Below are positions 47,888-59,795 of a stretch of DNA of 64,000 bases, piece after piece. The stretch lies in assembly GCA_949357655.1 (NCBI GenBank), contig CASHTG010000012.1:1302001-1366000 (forward strand), given 5' to 3'. The stretch's first letter is position 1. The number at the start of each line of letters is the position of its first letter. The notes under the pieces are model-generated. The model ran no database searches, was not told where the DNA came from, and saw only the letters and a list, made by a program, of their open reading frames with translations. Made by a program: the position numbers and the translations under genes. Source of the DNA: Parascedosporium putredinis. Its lineage: Eukaryota; Ascomycota; Sordariomycetes; Microascales; Microascaceae.

Positions 47888-50564
47888 ATGCCGCGGAAAA
47901 ACAATGTGAGCCGAAACCGTCTCAACGCCCTTTCCGTGTCATCGCTAGCATCCTTCTAGGATGGGCGAGGCCTTCTGCTAACCTTTATTCCGGTGTAGGT
48001 CCCTCCTCTCATACCGCTCCGCGTAGGCTCGCGCTTATACGCCACCAAGTCGCTGGCCTGGTCCTGCGACGGCGAGATAGCCGTAGCGGGCGATGACTCG
48101 TTGCACATTTATCTCCCACACTTTCGAGATGAAGGCCCTCAGGGCGACGACGACTCCGGGTCCGAGGCCGGCGGGGAGCCCAGCGGCGAGATAGCGGAGG
48201 AAAAGCCCTGGTTCCTCAAGCTCTCCCCGATGGGAAAGCCGCAGTACTCCACCGTGCCTCTCCGACTGCTGATCCCGCAGGTGACGGACCCGCGGGCCAA
48301 CGGGCGGCTCTTGGCACGAAAGGGCGCCTCGATCGCGTACAGCGAGGACGAGGACGAATTCATGGGCACCGGCGTCGGGTCCGTGACGGGCGTCGGCTCG
48401 GCCCTCAACCAAGTCGTGAGCGTGCAGTGGTCGCCCACGGGCGTCGGGCCCAACCTGCGGCCCGTCGTCACGGCCCTGCTGACCAAGGGCTACCTAGTCG
48501 CGTACGGCGAGGTCATGGACCGCCAGAGCGCCGTCATGGACGTCAAGGTCCGCGACTTTCGGTTCTGGAAGCTGCTCTGGGGTCTGGGGGCGACCATGCC
48601 CTTGGCCGACGCGTCGTCGCGCACCGGGTTCGCGGCGCGCGGGGACAAGATTACGGCGTTTGCGTGGAGCCAAGCTTTGGAGCCGGGGCGAGGCCTCTTG
48701 GCGTACAGGACGGACGTGGAGGAGCTTGTCCTCGTGGCGGTGCAGTATCTTGAGGTTGTGGTTGATGAGGGCACGAATTCGGATGGCGGGGCCGCGTGGA
48801 AGATTGATGAGCTGCTGAGGGTTGAGGTCAAGGGCCCCCACCAAGCTCTTAGTGTATGTTGTTCTTCTCTCCGTCCTCGCAACCGCCGTCTGCCTTCATA
48901 TGAGATGCCCCCCTTCTCTCTCTTTCTAACGTGAGATGTTTAGCTTCATGATCCGGATTACACTCCGTCCGGGTCCGGATTCTCGTTGAAATGGAGCCCT
49001 TGGTTAGTATCAGAAGACGGATCTCGGACGTGCGTCATCTCGTACATTGGTCCAAATTATGTTGGGTTTCGACGGGTCATCTTGCCCCCTTCTTGGGAGC
49101 TCGGGGATCTCCCCAAACTTCAACTTAGCGAAAAGGATGTCCTCGGCATTTGCACGCACCTCTCCACCGATGCCTTTATTGAGTGGGAAGAGGTTGTAAG
49201 TCAAGCCCTTCTTCCTTTCTTCTTCTAACTCTCTAACGCCCTCCTCTCTTACAGGTCTGGAATGCCAAAGGTACCAAGATCTGCCGCGGCGTGATTGCCA
49301 CGCCATTTACCCCCATTCCCTTCGAGGTTGACCTTGTGGGCAACGCTCCCGAGCTACCTCCACACCACCCTAGAGCCTGCGGTAGCCTGTACCCGGCGGA
49401 TACCGGCGTTGACAGTTTCAACCCCATTTCATGTGCGTCTACCTATTTCTTCTTCCCCCAACCAGTGGGCTACACCCGTAGCGACTTCACCGAGCCCCCT
49501 TCCCCTCCCCTGTCGGAGTTGACTGACCGTGATACGCCGTCCAGCTCTCGTCGTCCACCCACCACCCCCATCTACCGACTTGGAGGCGATCCCCGTCCCC
49601 ATCTACACCCTCACACGCCTCTCCGCCACTGCCTCAAACGACAACTGGATCGAGTACAACGGCCCATCCACCACTTTCACGCCCCCAACCTGGGCCACAG
49701 CCATCCACAAGCTCGTCAACGCCAGCCTCCCCGAGTCCACGTCGCAGTACCTAATCGACTCGGAATCCGACTCCGACTCCAGCATCTCCCTCGCCAGCGA
49801 CTTCGAAGACGAGGAAAATCCAAGCTCCGCCCCTCGCGAGGACCAGCAGCAGCAGCAACAACAAACCAAGAACCCGGACGCCGGCCAAGTCACCGTCAAG
49901 CCTCAGCGCGCCCGCATCTGGGCCGTCGCCCACTCCCCGGGCGCCGCCACCACCGCCATCCTGTACTCCAAGCACAGCACGCTCATCCCCGACCGCGTCT
50001 GCCGCTCCCGCGTCATCTTCGACACGCCCCCTGCGCGGCTCCCGCCCTTCCACCCTCCCCGCCGCAACCGGACCCGGTCGACCCCCACCCTTTACGCGCG
50101 GCTCCCTCACCTCCGAGGCCAAGGTCTGGGAATGGATGTACTCGGGCGGCGACCCCGTCGCAGGCTTCTCATCCCACCCCGTTCCCAAGCTTGCGGCGGA
50201 GTTTTGGAGAGCCATCGACTCGGCGGAGTGCGCCCTGTGCGCGCGGCCCCTCGAACTCTCCGGCAGCGATTTCATCTGCTCCGCCGGACACATGTTTTGT
50301 AAGTGTTGGCGTTCCCCTTTTCTCCTTCTACGCCCAAAACCTGGTTTCTCGCTCGCTGACATTTCGAACATAGCCCGCTGCGTCACGTCCGGCCTCCCCA
50401 TCCTTGCACCGGGGACGTTTCGACTCTGTGGCCTTTGTGGCCAGGCCAACATGACAACCCAGGAGCTCCTCCGTTTTGCAGCTCGGCACGGCCTTTCGCC
50501 CGATGTTGTCTCGGAAACATTGAAAGACGTTTGCAACGGCTGCGGGGGCAAGTATATCGTGTAA
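47888..50564 (+). CDS. TFIIIC subunit with delta N-terminal domain and zinc finger
   Basis: Subunit of the RNA polymerase III factor TFIIIC (TFIIIC90/GTF3C4-like; related to yeast tau60). First exon is only 18 nt (47888-47905, MPRKNN); it splices to 47999 to give VPPLIPLRVGSRLYATKSLAWSCD-type WD-like N-terminal sequence with EIAVAGDDSLHIYLP. Further exons 47999-48853, 48944-49195, 49255-50298 and 50374-50564. The last intron splits the C-terminal zf-TFIIIC domain: CALCARPLEL, FICSAGHMF / SRCVTSGLPI, RLCGLCGQ and VCNGCGGKYIV, with four CxxC-type pairs. A DSESDSDSS acidic stretch and a glutamine run (about 49845-49866) lie before it. Exon structure at 49400-49560 is uncertain, with a frame change there and one near 50040-50060. 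Convergent with the zinc transporter. Confidence 0.85.
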
Positions 50565-50975
50565 GGTGGATCGAAAGGCGCCAAATAGGTTTACTGGTGT
50601 GTGGATCAAATAGCGAAACCAGTGTATTGTACATGTTATGAAATTACAACCCTATCCTTTGGCTTGCGGAAACAAACAAAAACACTTTTGCTCACTCTCG
50701 TGCCATTGTGATCTGAAATGATGGTATCCTTGTTTTATTTTAAGACGGATATCTCCCGAAAATGAAGATTTTACAATGTACAAATATATATGTGCGCGGG
50801 AGGTGGTGTGGTTCCCAACGCTGTGATATCCATGATTAATGCTCGCTACCCCAACGTGCCTTCCCTCGGGGACACTGCCGTATAACCGCACCTATAGGTC
50901 CTGAGGGGTCTGGCACCATCGCCGGATGCTGTAAGATAGCCACTGACCGGGTTACTCCCACAAGTCCAACGGCGT
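50565..50975. other. Convergent 3' intergenic region
   Basis: Between the TFIIIC subunit and the zinc transporter stops. No gene seen. Confidence 0.5.
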
Positions 50976-52916
50976 TTAGAGCAACTTTTGGCCGTTGGGG
51001 TTTCGAGAGCCATTAATCCGACCAAATCCACACCAGCATGTAGAGTCACCTTCCCTCTCCACCTGAACCACAACGTCCAGGCCATTCCTGAGCAAAAACT
51101 CTCGTACCCTATCTCTCACCTCATCCATCGAGGACCCTCGCCCCGCCACGACGTGCACGATTCCGAGAAGCTTTCGGCCGCTAAGGCTGCCCACGGTCTC
51201 TAGCTCAGCCTTCTCCTTCTTGTCGTCGCCGCTCGCATCCCGGTCATCAAGCCAGAACTTGGGTACCGCGCACCCCACCACACCCCTCTGCTGGCTGATG
51301 CCGGCCAGGATGTTGCGCAGGTTGTATTCGACGTCGTCCGGCACGCTTAGAAGTAGCCTCTTGGCAGAGGAGATTACGAGGGGCCTCGCGGACAGGAAGA
51401 TGAGCACAGAGATGAAGACGGAGGCGGTGGGGTCCCAGCCGCCCCAATTGGTGAAATGTGTCAGGATAGTAGAAACGATGACGGAGGCGCTTCCGAGAGT
51501 ATCGGCAAGGATGTGGAGGTATATGCCGTGCATGTTCTCGTTATCGTGGGAATGGCCGTGTCCGTGTCCGTGTCCGTGATCGTGAGAGTGGGAGCAGCCT
51601 CCTTTGTTCTCGTTGGTATGGCTGTGGTCGTGTCCGTGATGATGATGGTGGCCAAAGGCCGTCATTCCAACGAGGTTTACAAGCAAGCCAAGAATGCTTA
51701 CAATAAGCAACTCACCAAGCCGCTTCGGCCGGGAGCCGTCCCATATCCTCTCGACGGCCTCGAAGGTAATTTCGACGCTGAGGAGACTACATGATGAATT
51801 GCGCGTTAGAAAATCTGGACGGAAAAGGAAGGAAAGGAGGAGCGAGAAGAGCAAGAAAAGGACCGACTCACATTAGGAGGATTCCGTTGGCGAAGCCACT
51901 CAAGGTCTCCATCTTGCCCAGACCATAGGGAAACCGCCGGCTCCTAGGCCATTTGCTGGCGACTGCGGCGACGAGGCCGACGAGCAGAGCCACGCAGTCA
52001 AAGAACATGTGGACGGTATCGCTCAAAAGACCAAGCGAGTCGGTTACGTAACCGTAGAAGCCTTGCACAGCCATGAAGGAAACGTTGAGGCTGCAAGTCA
52101 AAGCTTAGTGAATGGTCCACGGAAAGGCATAAATGGAAGGAAGGAGTTCAGGGTAAGGTGTCACATACCACATGTAGTAGAAGATTCGCCGCGAATCCTT
52201 CTCTGCCAGGATGGCATGTATTAGAGGCCAAGATGCACATCGCTTTAGGAGGAAGCTGGTGAGGAATGACCTCTTGTCCGAGCCTCCATGGGCGTGCCCG
52301 TGGGCATGGTCGTGGGAGTGGTCATGAGAATGGTCATGGGAATGCGCGTGGGAAATAGAATGAGAATGGTCGTGAGAATGGTCATGCGAGTGGCTATGTG
52401 AGTGATCGTGATCATGATGCGAGTGTGTATGTGAATGAGAATGAGAATGGTCGTGATTGTGGTGCTGGTGATGGTGGTCGCTGCATCGCGTCTCCGTGTA
52501 GCGCGGAAGCTGATAAGGAATTGGCGTAGAGTTGGTCGCTGGTGTCATCAAGATTTTACCGCCACCGCCTTCCTCCTTCCAAGATGCTGCCACGTTTATG
52601 GGAGCGGGGAGGCATCCGCTCTTTAATGGTTTGGGCGCCGGGAACACTCTGAAGCCCGGAGCTGGAGTGGCTAGGGTATCCATTTCCTCCATTACCGAGA
52701 GGGCTCCCGTGCTTGTTGCCGTAGCCATTGGCTAGGGCAGTGTCGGAATTCAGATAAGACGATATCGAGCCCGAGTTCGTTCGACGGGACCTCGTAGAGG
52801 GGAGAGTGCGATATCGAGGTTCCGTTTCCATTGGCGTTCGCGGGGAATGGGAATGCGAGTGGCGAGGATCGTGAACATGTTGGAGCGGGGAGTCGGGAGA
52901 GAATAGGAAGACGCCA
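50976..52916 (-). CDS. MSC2: Cation diffusion facilitator zinc transporter, MSC2/ZnT5 type
   Basis: Moves zinc into the ER/secretory pathway. Reverse strand, three exons: 52916-52169, 52090-51872 and 51777-50976 (590 codons after one base is added near the start, probably around 52870). Metal-site motifs HMFFDC (with DTVHMFFDC in TM2) and HILADTLGS (TM5) are the H/D-xxx-D pairs of CDF transporters. Other family sequence: NVSFMAVQGFYGYVTDSLGL, PYGLGKMETLSGFANG and EAVERIWDG. Two histidine-rich loops are present: a long N-terminal His-Ser/His-Asp array (about 52285-52480) and a second between TM4 and TM5 (GHHHHHGHDHSH, about 51540-51660). A C-terminal cytoplasmic domain of about 150 residues follows. 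Start at 52916 (MASSYSLPTP) is inferred; a later start at 52831 (METEPRYR) is in frame without repair. Confidence 0.9.
52285..52480 (-). repeat. Degenerate His-Ser / His-Asp / His-Gly hexamer array
   Basis: About 30 imperfect 6-nt units encoding alternating histidines in the N-terminal cytosolic part of the zinc transporter; a probable zinc-buffering or -sensing loop. Confidence 0.85.
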
Positions 52917-55873
52917 TTGTCGCGGGTTGGAGGGCCTAAATCGACCCCTCCGAGAGATGTGTGCCCAAGGTGAGGTGGGCTCTTAGAGGCCGAAGATTTG
53001 CAACTCGGTCGATGCAGAGGATGATTTGAAGTGAGTTATGGTCTGCGTCGTCTGGGGGTCAAGACGTTCGCTGGTCGACGGTGACTCGGATGCGCTTTAA
53101 CAGGGAAACGTGCAGATTCAACACGCAAGCGAATAGTCGAGGGTGCCACGATGATAGTCATGAAGTCATGGGATGACGGCGTGGGCAAGAAGCAGGTTGA
53201 GCTAGCGATGGGGCTTTGAGAAACAATGTCTCGGTGAAGGGGAATGCCAAGCTTGAAGATGGTCGAAGCGGACTTGGCCTCTGGCGAAAGCTTGGAGTGA
53301 CGGGAGATGGCGAGACAGGTCTGTTGAACCGGGTCGACTTTTGACTCTCTGGCTCAGTGGAACGGGCGTAGCAGTATGAGTTCTCGAAGCAGTGATAACC
53401 AGGGAGGAAAACTGGGGTTGAGGAAGGTAAAGAACGAAGGTAGCGGAGGGGTGGTGGAGAGGGGGGATCAATGATTTGAATAATAGTATTCTCCCTTCTT
53501 ATCAAGGTACGCAATGGAGGGAGAGTGCATAGATCAATTGATGGATTGAACTTTGGGCGACCAGATGGCAGCAAGGCTAAAGGGCTCGGCCAGGGATCGG
53601 AGAAAGCCGCAGCAGCGTGCGTCGTGGGCCGCGACGCAAACTTCACTCCACTTTCTACAGGCGGAGAGTTTATCGCGTAGCGTGGCGGACCGGAGGGATG
53701 GATTGACTGATGGTTTTTCGGATTGAGGGCAACAATGGTATCTACGGGGGATATCTTGACTCTCCAGTCCTCAAGTGCTCTCGGTTGGCTCCAGTCCTCC
53801 ACTTGGACCGGGACTAGCGCGCACTGGGCGACGGTCCTTGGCCCAACAGGGGATAGGGGTAACATTGCGCTCGAGGGAAGGCGCGAGACATCACTGGCCA
53901 AGACCAATCTTTTCCATGCAACCCTCTCTGCAACCTTGAGCGGCGCTGGTGTCGTACCGCGAAATCGGCTCCGTAAAAATGGGTGATGTGGCGTGCACTT
54001 CAGGTGGATGATTATTGGGCACAGGTCTAGGAGCTCAGGAGCATTGATCTTTGAGGAATTCATATGCCGCATAAAGGCCAGGTTCCTGAGATCTCCGAAA
54101 GTACTTGTCATACATTGTACAGGGAGATAGCAAATCAATTGTCTCTCCACCACCAGCAGCCCACTTTCAAAGTCGCAGCCGTCGTGACTGCCGCACAATT
54201 TTACGAGAGAGCGATGCAGTCGTCAGGTCCTCCATTGATACAGTTGCGCCAGAGAGGCCTGGCCAAGAGAAGAAAGGGGAAATAGAGAGAGGAAAAAAGG
54301 TTGGGCGGCGTATGCAATAATAGTCCACATTTAATATTGGGATCCCATCATCGTGTGTCTTGGCGGTATATCGCTTGGCGGACATGTCGGTTGTTTGATC
54401 AATTGATATTAATAACCAGGAACAATTATCAAACCGCCCGCAGCCGCGTCATTGACGGTCGACGACGTGAGCAGTCAAGCCCATTGAAGAAGAAAAGAGA
54501 GCATGGAATACATGTAGAATGAGAGGGTTGGCGGGGCGTTTGCGTGCATATTGACCTGAGCTCCACACGTTGATGATGGTCTGGAGAAAATGGCCAACGA
54601 CGGGCATGGGGGCATGGTTGTATGGTGTGTGGAGAGGGGACCAATTGACTGATCCCCAAAGCAATTGACCAAATTGAACATCCCCCTGGAGGGTTAGAGT
54701 TCCGTCAAATCGATCAAATGGATCCATCACTCCAGTTCTGTGAACCTTTCATGTTTTGCTCCAAGTGTCACGCTGGAAGACAACGGGCCGCGCCTTTCAA
54801 AAGGCCAAAAAATCATCGAGGAGCCGCGAGAGGTAGAAAGAAACAGAAACAGAAATCTAGCGTCAGTCTCCAACGTCCCGAGTTTCTAATCTCTAGTGTA
54901 GATGGATTACAAGATGGAAATGTCAAACGTGGAGCAATCAAGACGCAGACTTTTCAGCGATTCTTGATTGCTAGTACGTACGTCGGTTCCGTCATAAATC
55001 GACCGATTGTTCAGACCACAATTCTATTCGTCCAAGCCGCGAGTTCGGAGGCAAGAAAACCCTCGCACTGCGTTATCATGGACCCGTCGGGCCCTCCCGA
55101 GTTTGTCCTCGGGGCTAGAAAGGACAATTGATATCAACGACTCGGATCCCGTGGACCCCGTCGCAGCGCAGGCTGGCTCAGCTTGCTTTCAGTGCATGTT
55201 GTCTCGTCTCAAAGCTGTCGAGTGAATTTGGTGGGGCAGTTGTGGCGGTACGAAGTACCTGTGCTTGGGTGTCCCGCCTGGTGCCTTCCAAAAATGGCCC
55301 ATGCAGCTGTCACATTCCTCTCTGACACCTGCCGTATCTGTCCCTCCAGATCAAGGAGGTGGACGGAAGGCCACCCAATCAGTTATCATCCACCGAGCGA
55401 ATCTATTAAGCTGCAATTGCTGGGGCCATGAAACCCGAGCGGGCAAAAGAGCAGGTGTCCTTTGAAGCCTTGAAGAGAGAGAGGATGCCCAGACATTGAA
55501 CTGAATCGTGGCCAGCTCGTCAACGAAATTCTTACCAGGCATATATATGCTCTCGGCTTGCTGATGGTGCAGCTCCTAATAGTGGCAAGCTTATGTTTTG
55601 CGACTTGCCGTGACGCCTGCTCTCTCAGCTCTCCAAATTGGTCAAGCTCGTTTTCCTTCTTCCTCCTCTGACACCGAGCCCCCATCTTGATAGCTTTCCA
55701 CCAGCTACGCACGCAGGCTCGAAAGACTAGTCTTTCACCCACGCTAAAAAGCGGGAAATAGGGCCGAGGGGAAGCTTTGAGTTGCGCGACTGGGACAAGA
55801 CTTGCTGCAATCGGCCGGCCTTCTTCACTTACCTTTGCGCACCCGTCCTGCCACCCTTTACCGTAGGCGCATC
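52917..55873. other. Intergenic, 3 kb, with one long unsupported ORF
   Basis: Lies between the divergent zinc transporter (start 52916) and ALG1 (start 55874). Apart from the frame at 53158-54198 described separately, no gene is supported. Confidence 0.45.
53158..54198 (-). CDS. Hypothetical 346-codon ORF, doubtful
   Basis: An uninterrupted minus-strand frame upstream of, and co-directional with, the zinc transporter. It is rich in Pro, Ser, Arg and Leu, with no signal peptide, membrane helix or recognisable domain, and its first codon may not be an ATG start. Its length without a stop is unusual for non-coding sequence, yet composition is unlike the neighbouring proteins. It could be a leader or long 5' UTR of the transporter. 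Function unknown. Confidence 0.25.
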   Translation of the reverse strand: MCGSHDGCDFESGLLVVERQLICYLPVQCMTSTFGDLRNLAFMRHMNSSKINAPELLDLCPIIIHLKCTPHHPFLRSRFRGTTPAPLKVAERVAWKRLVLASDVSRLPSSAMLPLSPVGPRTVAQCALVPVQVEDWSQPRALEDWRVKISPVDTIVALNPKNHQSIHPSGPPRYAINSPPVESGVKFASRPTTHAAAAFSDPWPSPLALLPSGRPKFNPSIDLCTLPPLRTLIRRENTIIQIIDPPSPPPLRYLRSLPSSTPVFLPGYHCFENSYCYARSTEPESQKSTRFNRPVSPSPVTPSFRQRPSPLRPSSSLAFPFTETLFLKAPSLAQPASCPRRHPMTS

Positions 55874-57463
55874 ATGTCTAGCACGCTAGCTTTCGCCCTC
55901 ACCTTCACCGCCGGCATCGTAGCCACTCTCATCCTCATCTCATTCTCCAAATACATCTTCAAGCTCATCCCTTCGCGGTACCGGCCCTCGTCGGACCCCA
56001 AGGATGACCATTACCAGATTCTCGTCCTTGGCGATATCGGGCGAAGCCCGCGGATGCAATACCACGCTCTGAGTGTCGTGAGAAGCGGCGCCCATGTCGA
56101 TCTTGTAGGGTACAAAGGTTCGTCACTCGCGATATAAATTCCGTCTTTCTCCTCTTCCTCGTCTCCCTCCTCTTCCTCTCTTTTCTTATCCTGCTACTGC
56201 GCACCTGCTAAGCCATGCCTTCTTCTATGCAGAAACTGCTCGCCATCCCGGCCTCGTGGGCGTCCCGCAGGTTGGGCTCTACGCCCTGACCCTCAACCAG
56301 AGTGGCTTCGATGGCAAATGAGTCTGTTCATCGGCCTTCCTCTCAAGGCGCTGTGGCAGTCTTATGATCTATTTTACACCCTTGCCTACACCGCTCCTGC
56401 CGCCAAGTGGATCATCATCCAGGTACGTAGTGTACTTTGCTGCCCCTCGCCCAATGCTCATCCGCGGGCCGCGCCGCTTGCTGACTCGAACCTCTCCAGA
56501 ACCCTCCCTCGATCCCGACCTTGCACACCGCCTACATCGTAGCTTGGTTACGCGGCAGCAAGGTCCTGGTCGACTGGCACAACTACGGCCACACCATCAT
56601 GGCCGTGAATAGAAGCCGCCGTAACCCCTAGTCAAGATGTACAAGTTTTACGAGTGCTTCTTTGCCCGCCGCGTCCCGGATGTGAGCGTTACCGTCACCG
56701 AGGCCATGGCGCGCGACATGCGCCGGGCCCCCTTTGGGCTCAAAATGCCCATCCTCACCCTCCACGACCGCCCCGCGGCTACCTTCCAGCCCATGACCTC
56801 ACGTGAAGAGCGCAAGAAATTTCTTTTAGGGCTCCGCGAGACCAAAGACCACGCCGAACGCATCATCACCGGGAAAACGCGCCTGGTGATCAGCAGCACG
56901 TCGTGGACTCCTGACGAGGACTTTGGCATCTTGCTCGAGGGCTTGGTCAAGTACGCTGCCGGCAACGCCTCCGACCCTCCCAAAAGGGAAAAGCGACGCC
57001 GCTTCTCGTAATCATCACTGGAAAGGGGCCTCAAAAGGCCGACTTTGAAAAGATGATGAGGGATCTCAAGGCCGGCGGCCACCTCCCCAACGTCGATATC
57101 TTGACTGCTTGGCTTTCCACCCGGGATTATGCCACCCTCCTGGCTGCTGCTGACTTGGGAGTCTGCCTCCACCGCTCCAGCTCCGGCGTCGACCTCCCCA
57201 TGAAGATTGTTGATATGTTTGGTGCCGGCTTACCTGTCACCGCCTATTCGGCGTATGAGAGCTTCAGCGAGCTCGTTAAGGAAGGCGAGAACGGCTGCGG
57301 GTTTGAGACGCCTGACGACCTCTCTGTCATCCTGAGACGGCTGTTGTCGAGCAGCTCCACCGAACTCGAAAAGCTCCGCCAAGGAGCTGTAAGAGAGGGA
57401 AGTAGGAGATGGGATGACGAATGGGACCCCGTTATCGGGAGAACTCTCGGCTTAGTAGCTTGA
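55874..57463 (+). CDS. ALG1: Chitobiosyldiphosphodolichol beta-1,4-mannosyltransferase ALG1
   Basis: Adds the first mannose (from GDP-mannose) to the dolichol-linked chitobiose on the cytosolic ER face (GT33). Exons 55874-56117, 56234-56422 and 56500-57463. Visible: N-terminal membrane anchor (residues about 4-30), QILVLGDIGRSPRMQYHA, FIGLPLKALWQSYDLFYTL, VDWHNYGHTIMA, KFYECFFARRVPD, SSTSWTPDEDFGILL, and the donor-site region CLHRSSSGVDLPMKIVDMFG. Three single-base repairs are needed: near 56260-56285, one C in the run 56625-56628 (joining RRNP to LVKMYK), and near 56985-57000 (leading into LLVIITGKGP). After that the length of about 465 residues fits the family. Essential in fungi, so these breaks are not inactivating mutations. 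Confidence 0.92.
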
Positions 57464-58054
57464 ACTGGTGGGTGTCGTCACTTTTAAAGCCGCATGTACT
57501 TGTAATGTAATGTTGAAACACTGCAAAGCCCACGGAATAGGCGAGTTTGATATTTTACTCAATAAAGGATGCTTTGCTAAGGAGATGATCCAGCTACAAG
57601 TAAGGCAAGATATGCTCATGCGCAGCGCTCGTGATTGTCGCTCGACCCTTCATCGCGCTCTCCAGAACCTTGAAATCGCTGAGCATGCTATGAATGTACA
57701 GGGTCCGGGAAAGGGACCCAAAAGTCCCAAAAAGCGCGAAACTCGCAACAGCGAAAAATAGAGTTAATAATAAAATAAAATGGAAGACTAGAAAGAGAAA
57801 GGGCAAGTATCATAGATGACGTCTTGCACCTCCCTTCTTGTCTCGATGTGATGGGTTGCCGGTGATGCACGCTTCGAAAGTGAAAGGAGGAATCCAAAGG
57901 ATAAGGTGGGATGCAACAACTCTCCGACGTGAAGAGCCAGCATCCATCCAGAGTTCTCGTCTCGATAAGGAGGATGAGGAGGGGGTTCCGCGAATCCTTG
58001 TGGCTATGATCTAGTACCAACTCTTAGACCACTTGTGAACTTTCGACCGCTCAA
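57464..58054. other. Convergent intergenic region ALG1 / UBC7
   Basis: No gene seen. Confidence 0.5.
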
Positions 58055-58716
58055 TCAGTCCTCGCCGAGACTCGCCCTGACACAGGCTCTACACCGCTTC
58101 CTGAAGTCCTTGTGCTGGCCTTCCCTCTCTTCCCTAAATAACCTAGCTGCCTCCACGTTGGCGGGCGACTCGTCGTTTGGAGAGTGGAAGAGGGATATGA
58201 CGCTGAGCAGAATGGTTTCGGGCGTCTGGACAGGGCTCCACCGCTCCGAAGCCGACTCGTACCCGTACATGTCCTCGCCGGGTGGGTGCAGGATGGAGAT
58301 GCAGAGCTTGCCGGTTTCGTAGATGTTGGGGTGGAAGGGAATGGGTTGTTGGAAGGTCATCGAGGGGGCATGAGAGGGTAATTTGAGGGGAAGTTGAGGT
58401 GGGCTCGAAAGTTGCCTCCTGTGGACGGGATGCAAGCATTAGCGGGAGGCCTAGTAGAGAGTGATAGACCGAGGTAGCCTCGGAGCTCTCAACCTGATAA
58501 GGGAGGAGAGCACAGGAAAGGGACTAGGCGCAAGACGCAAAACTTACCGCCGTAGTATTTGCAGTCATCGTTGATCATGAGCATCACCTCCCACTCAAAG
58601 ATATTGTTGTCATTGACTAGGCCGCAAGAGATGCCGGGAATGTCCTTACTACGCTGCATCTCCTTCAGCTGTCGGCGAAGAAGAGACGCGGCGGCGGCGC
58701 TCGAGGAGGACGTCAT
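58055..58716 (-). CDS. UBC7: Ubiquitin-conjugating enzyme E2, UBC7/UBE2G type
   Basis: E2 enzyme of ER-associated degradation. Reverse strand, exons 58716-58548 and 58418-58055; adding one base to the G run (plus strand) at 58364-58368 gives 177 residues. Motifs: LLRRQLKEMQR at the N-terminus, IFEWEVMLM, YYGGG/NFRAHLNFP across the intron, FHPNIYETGKLCISIL with the HPN motif and catalytic Cys, and the acidic-loop region HPPGEDMYGYESASERW that marks the UBC7/UBE2G and CDC34 class (insert beside the active site). The C-terminus (PNDESPANVEAA) has no membrane anchor, so UBC6 is excluded. Confidence 0.92.
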
Positions 58717-59795
58717 TATCAGGAAATCGACCGGGACTATGTATCAGGGAGAAGGAGAAAAATAAAGGAGTCTCGTTTCCTTAAGTCGTGGCGTTAGGCG
58801 AGGGCTTTGGATCGCCGGGAGGGCTGGTTCGCTGTCCGAGCTGCTAAAGTAAGCTTGCGGGGGTACTCGAACCAAGGATGAGGTTGGAAGTCGTCGGGCG
58901 GAGGGGCAAGGGGTTCGCCGGGAACTTAGAAGCTCTCTGACTTTCCTAGGAAGCGTGAGGGGAAACTTGGTCGTGGAGATGTGTAGGTCCTTGAGGAGGT
59001 GAGTGGTGCTGGATTGTTGGGGGGGGCGTTTTGCTGCAGTCAAGGGCACGGTGTCGACGGAGCGCGGGGCACAGGCAAGTGGAGTGGCGGGGTTCTGGTT
59101 TTGCCTCGAAAGGGGAAGCGACTTCAAATGTTGCTTTCAATGCCGGCCCTGTATATTTTATTTTTTTGGAGGGGTGGGGAGAAAAGACTCTGGTCGCACA
59201 GCACTGAGGAGTCACAGGATGTTGGTGCCAGCTCGTTAAACCCCTGCTAGTCTACCCGGTGAGGCTTGTGGAGCGCGTTAATACTCTCGAGGTCAATGTG
59301 TCCAGACGGGACTGGAGACGATGGGTCGATGAATGTGATTGTAATGGATGGAAAGGCCCTTTCTGATAGAGAAAAGAAGAGAAAAGAAGAGAATTAGATT
59401 TCCGCCATGTTCCATTCCCCCGTACTTTCTTACCTGGCTTTCTTCTTGTCAAAGATGACATTGGGTGGGTGACGAGGGGGAACCGAGGAGGCCGAGAGGA
59501 AAGCCGGGAATCAGGTTGCTAGTTTGGTCTGGGCTCAGCAATCCTCAGTTTTGTTTTGTCCTTCGGGAAGAAAGCGAATGCAGATAGAAAAGGTAGAGGC
59601 AATTTTGGAGTTTGCTCGCTTTGCCCTCAGACAATTGGCAGCAACTAGTAGCATACGAAAAGGCCGCGGACAATCCTGGCGCCGGGGTCCAATGCCGACG
59701 ATGCCAGAAGTCCTAGAGCAAATGACCAGTAGAGGAACCCTCTTTGTGCCTATTCATCTAGAAGGCGCATTAAGCAAATTACATGCAGCTGGAGG
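58717..59795. other. Intergenic, 1.1 kb
   Basis: UBC7 promoter and the region downstream of SNU23 (both minus strand). A 127-codon minus frame (58744-59127) is Pro/Ser/Arg-rich and unsupported. Confidence 0.45.

Noticed and set aside
49751..50584. Minus-strand 277-codon frame opposite the TFIIIC gene
   Set aside because: Antisense shadow; the plus strand carries the zf-TFIIIC cysteines and introns.
52285..52480. Regular short repeats suggesting a CRISPR array
   Set aside because: Six-nt units in frame encoding histidine arrays of a zinc transporter; no spacers, and a eukaryotic genome.
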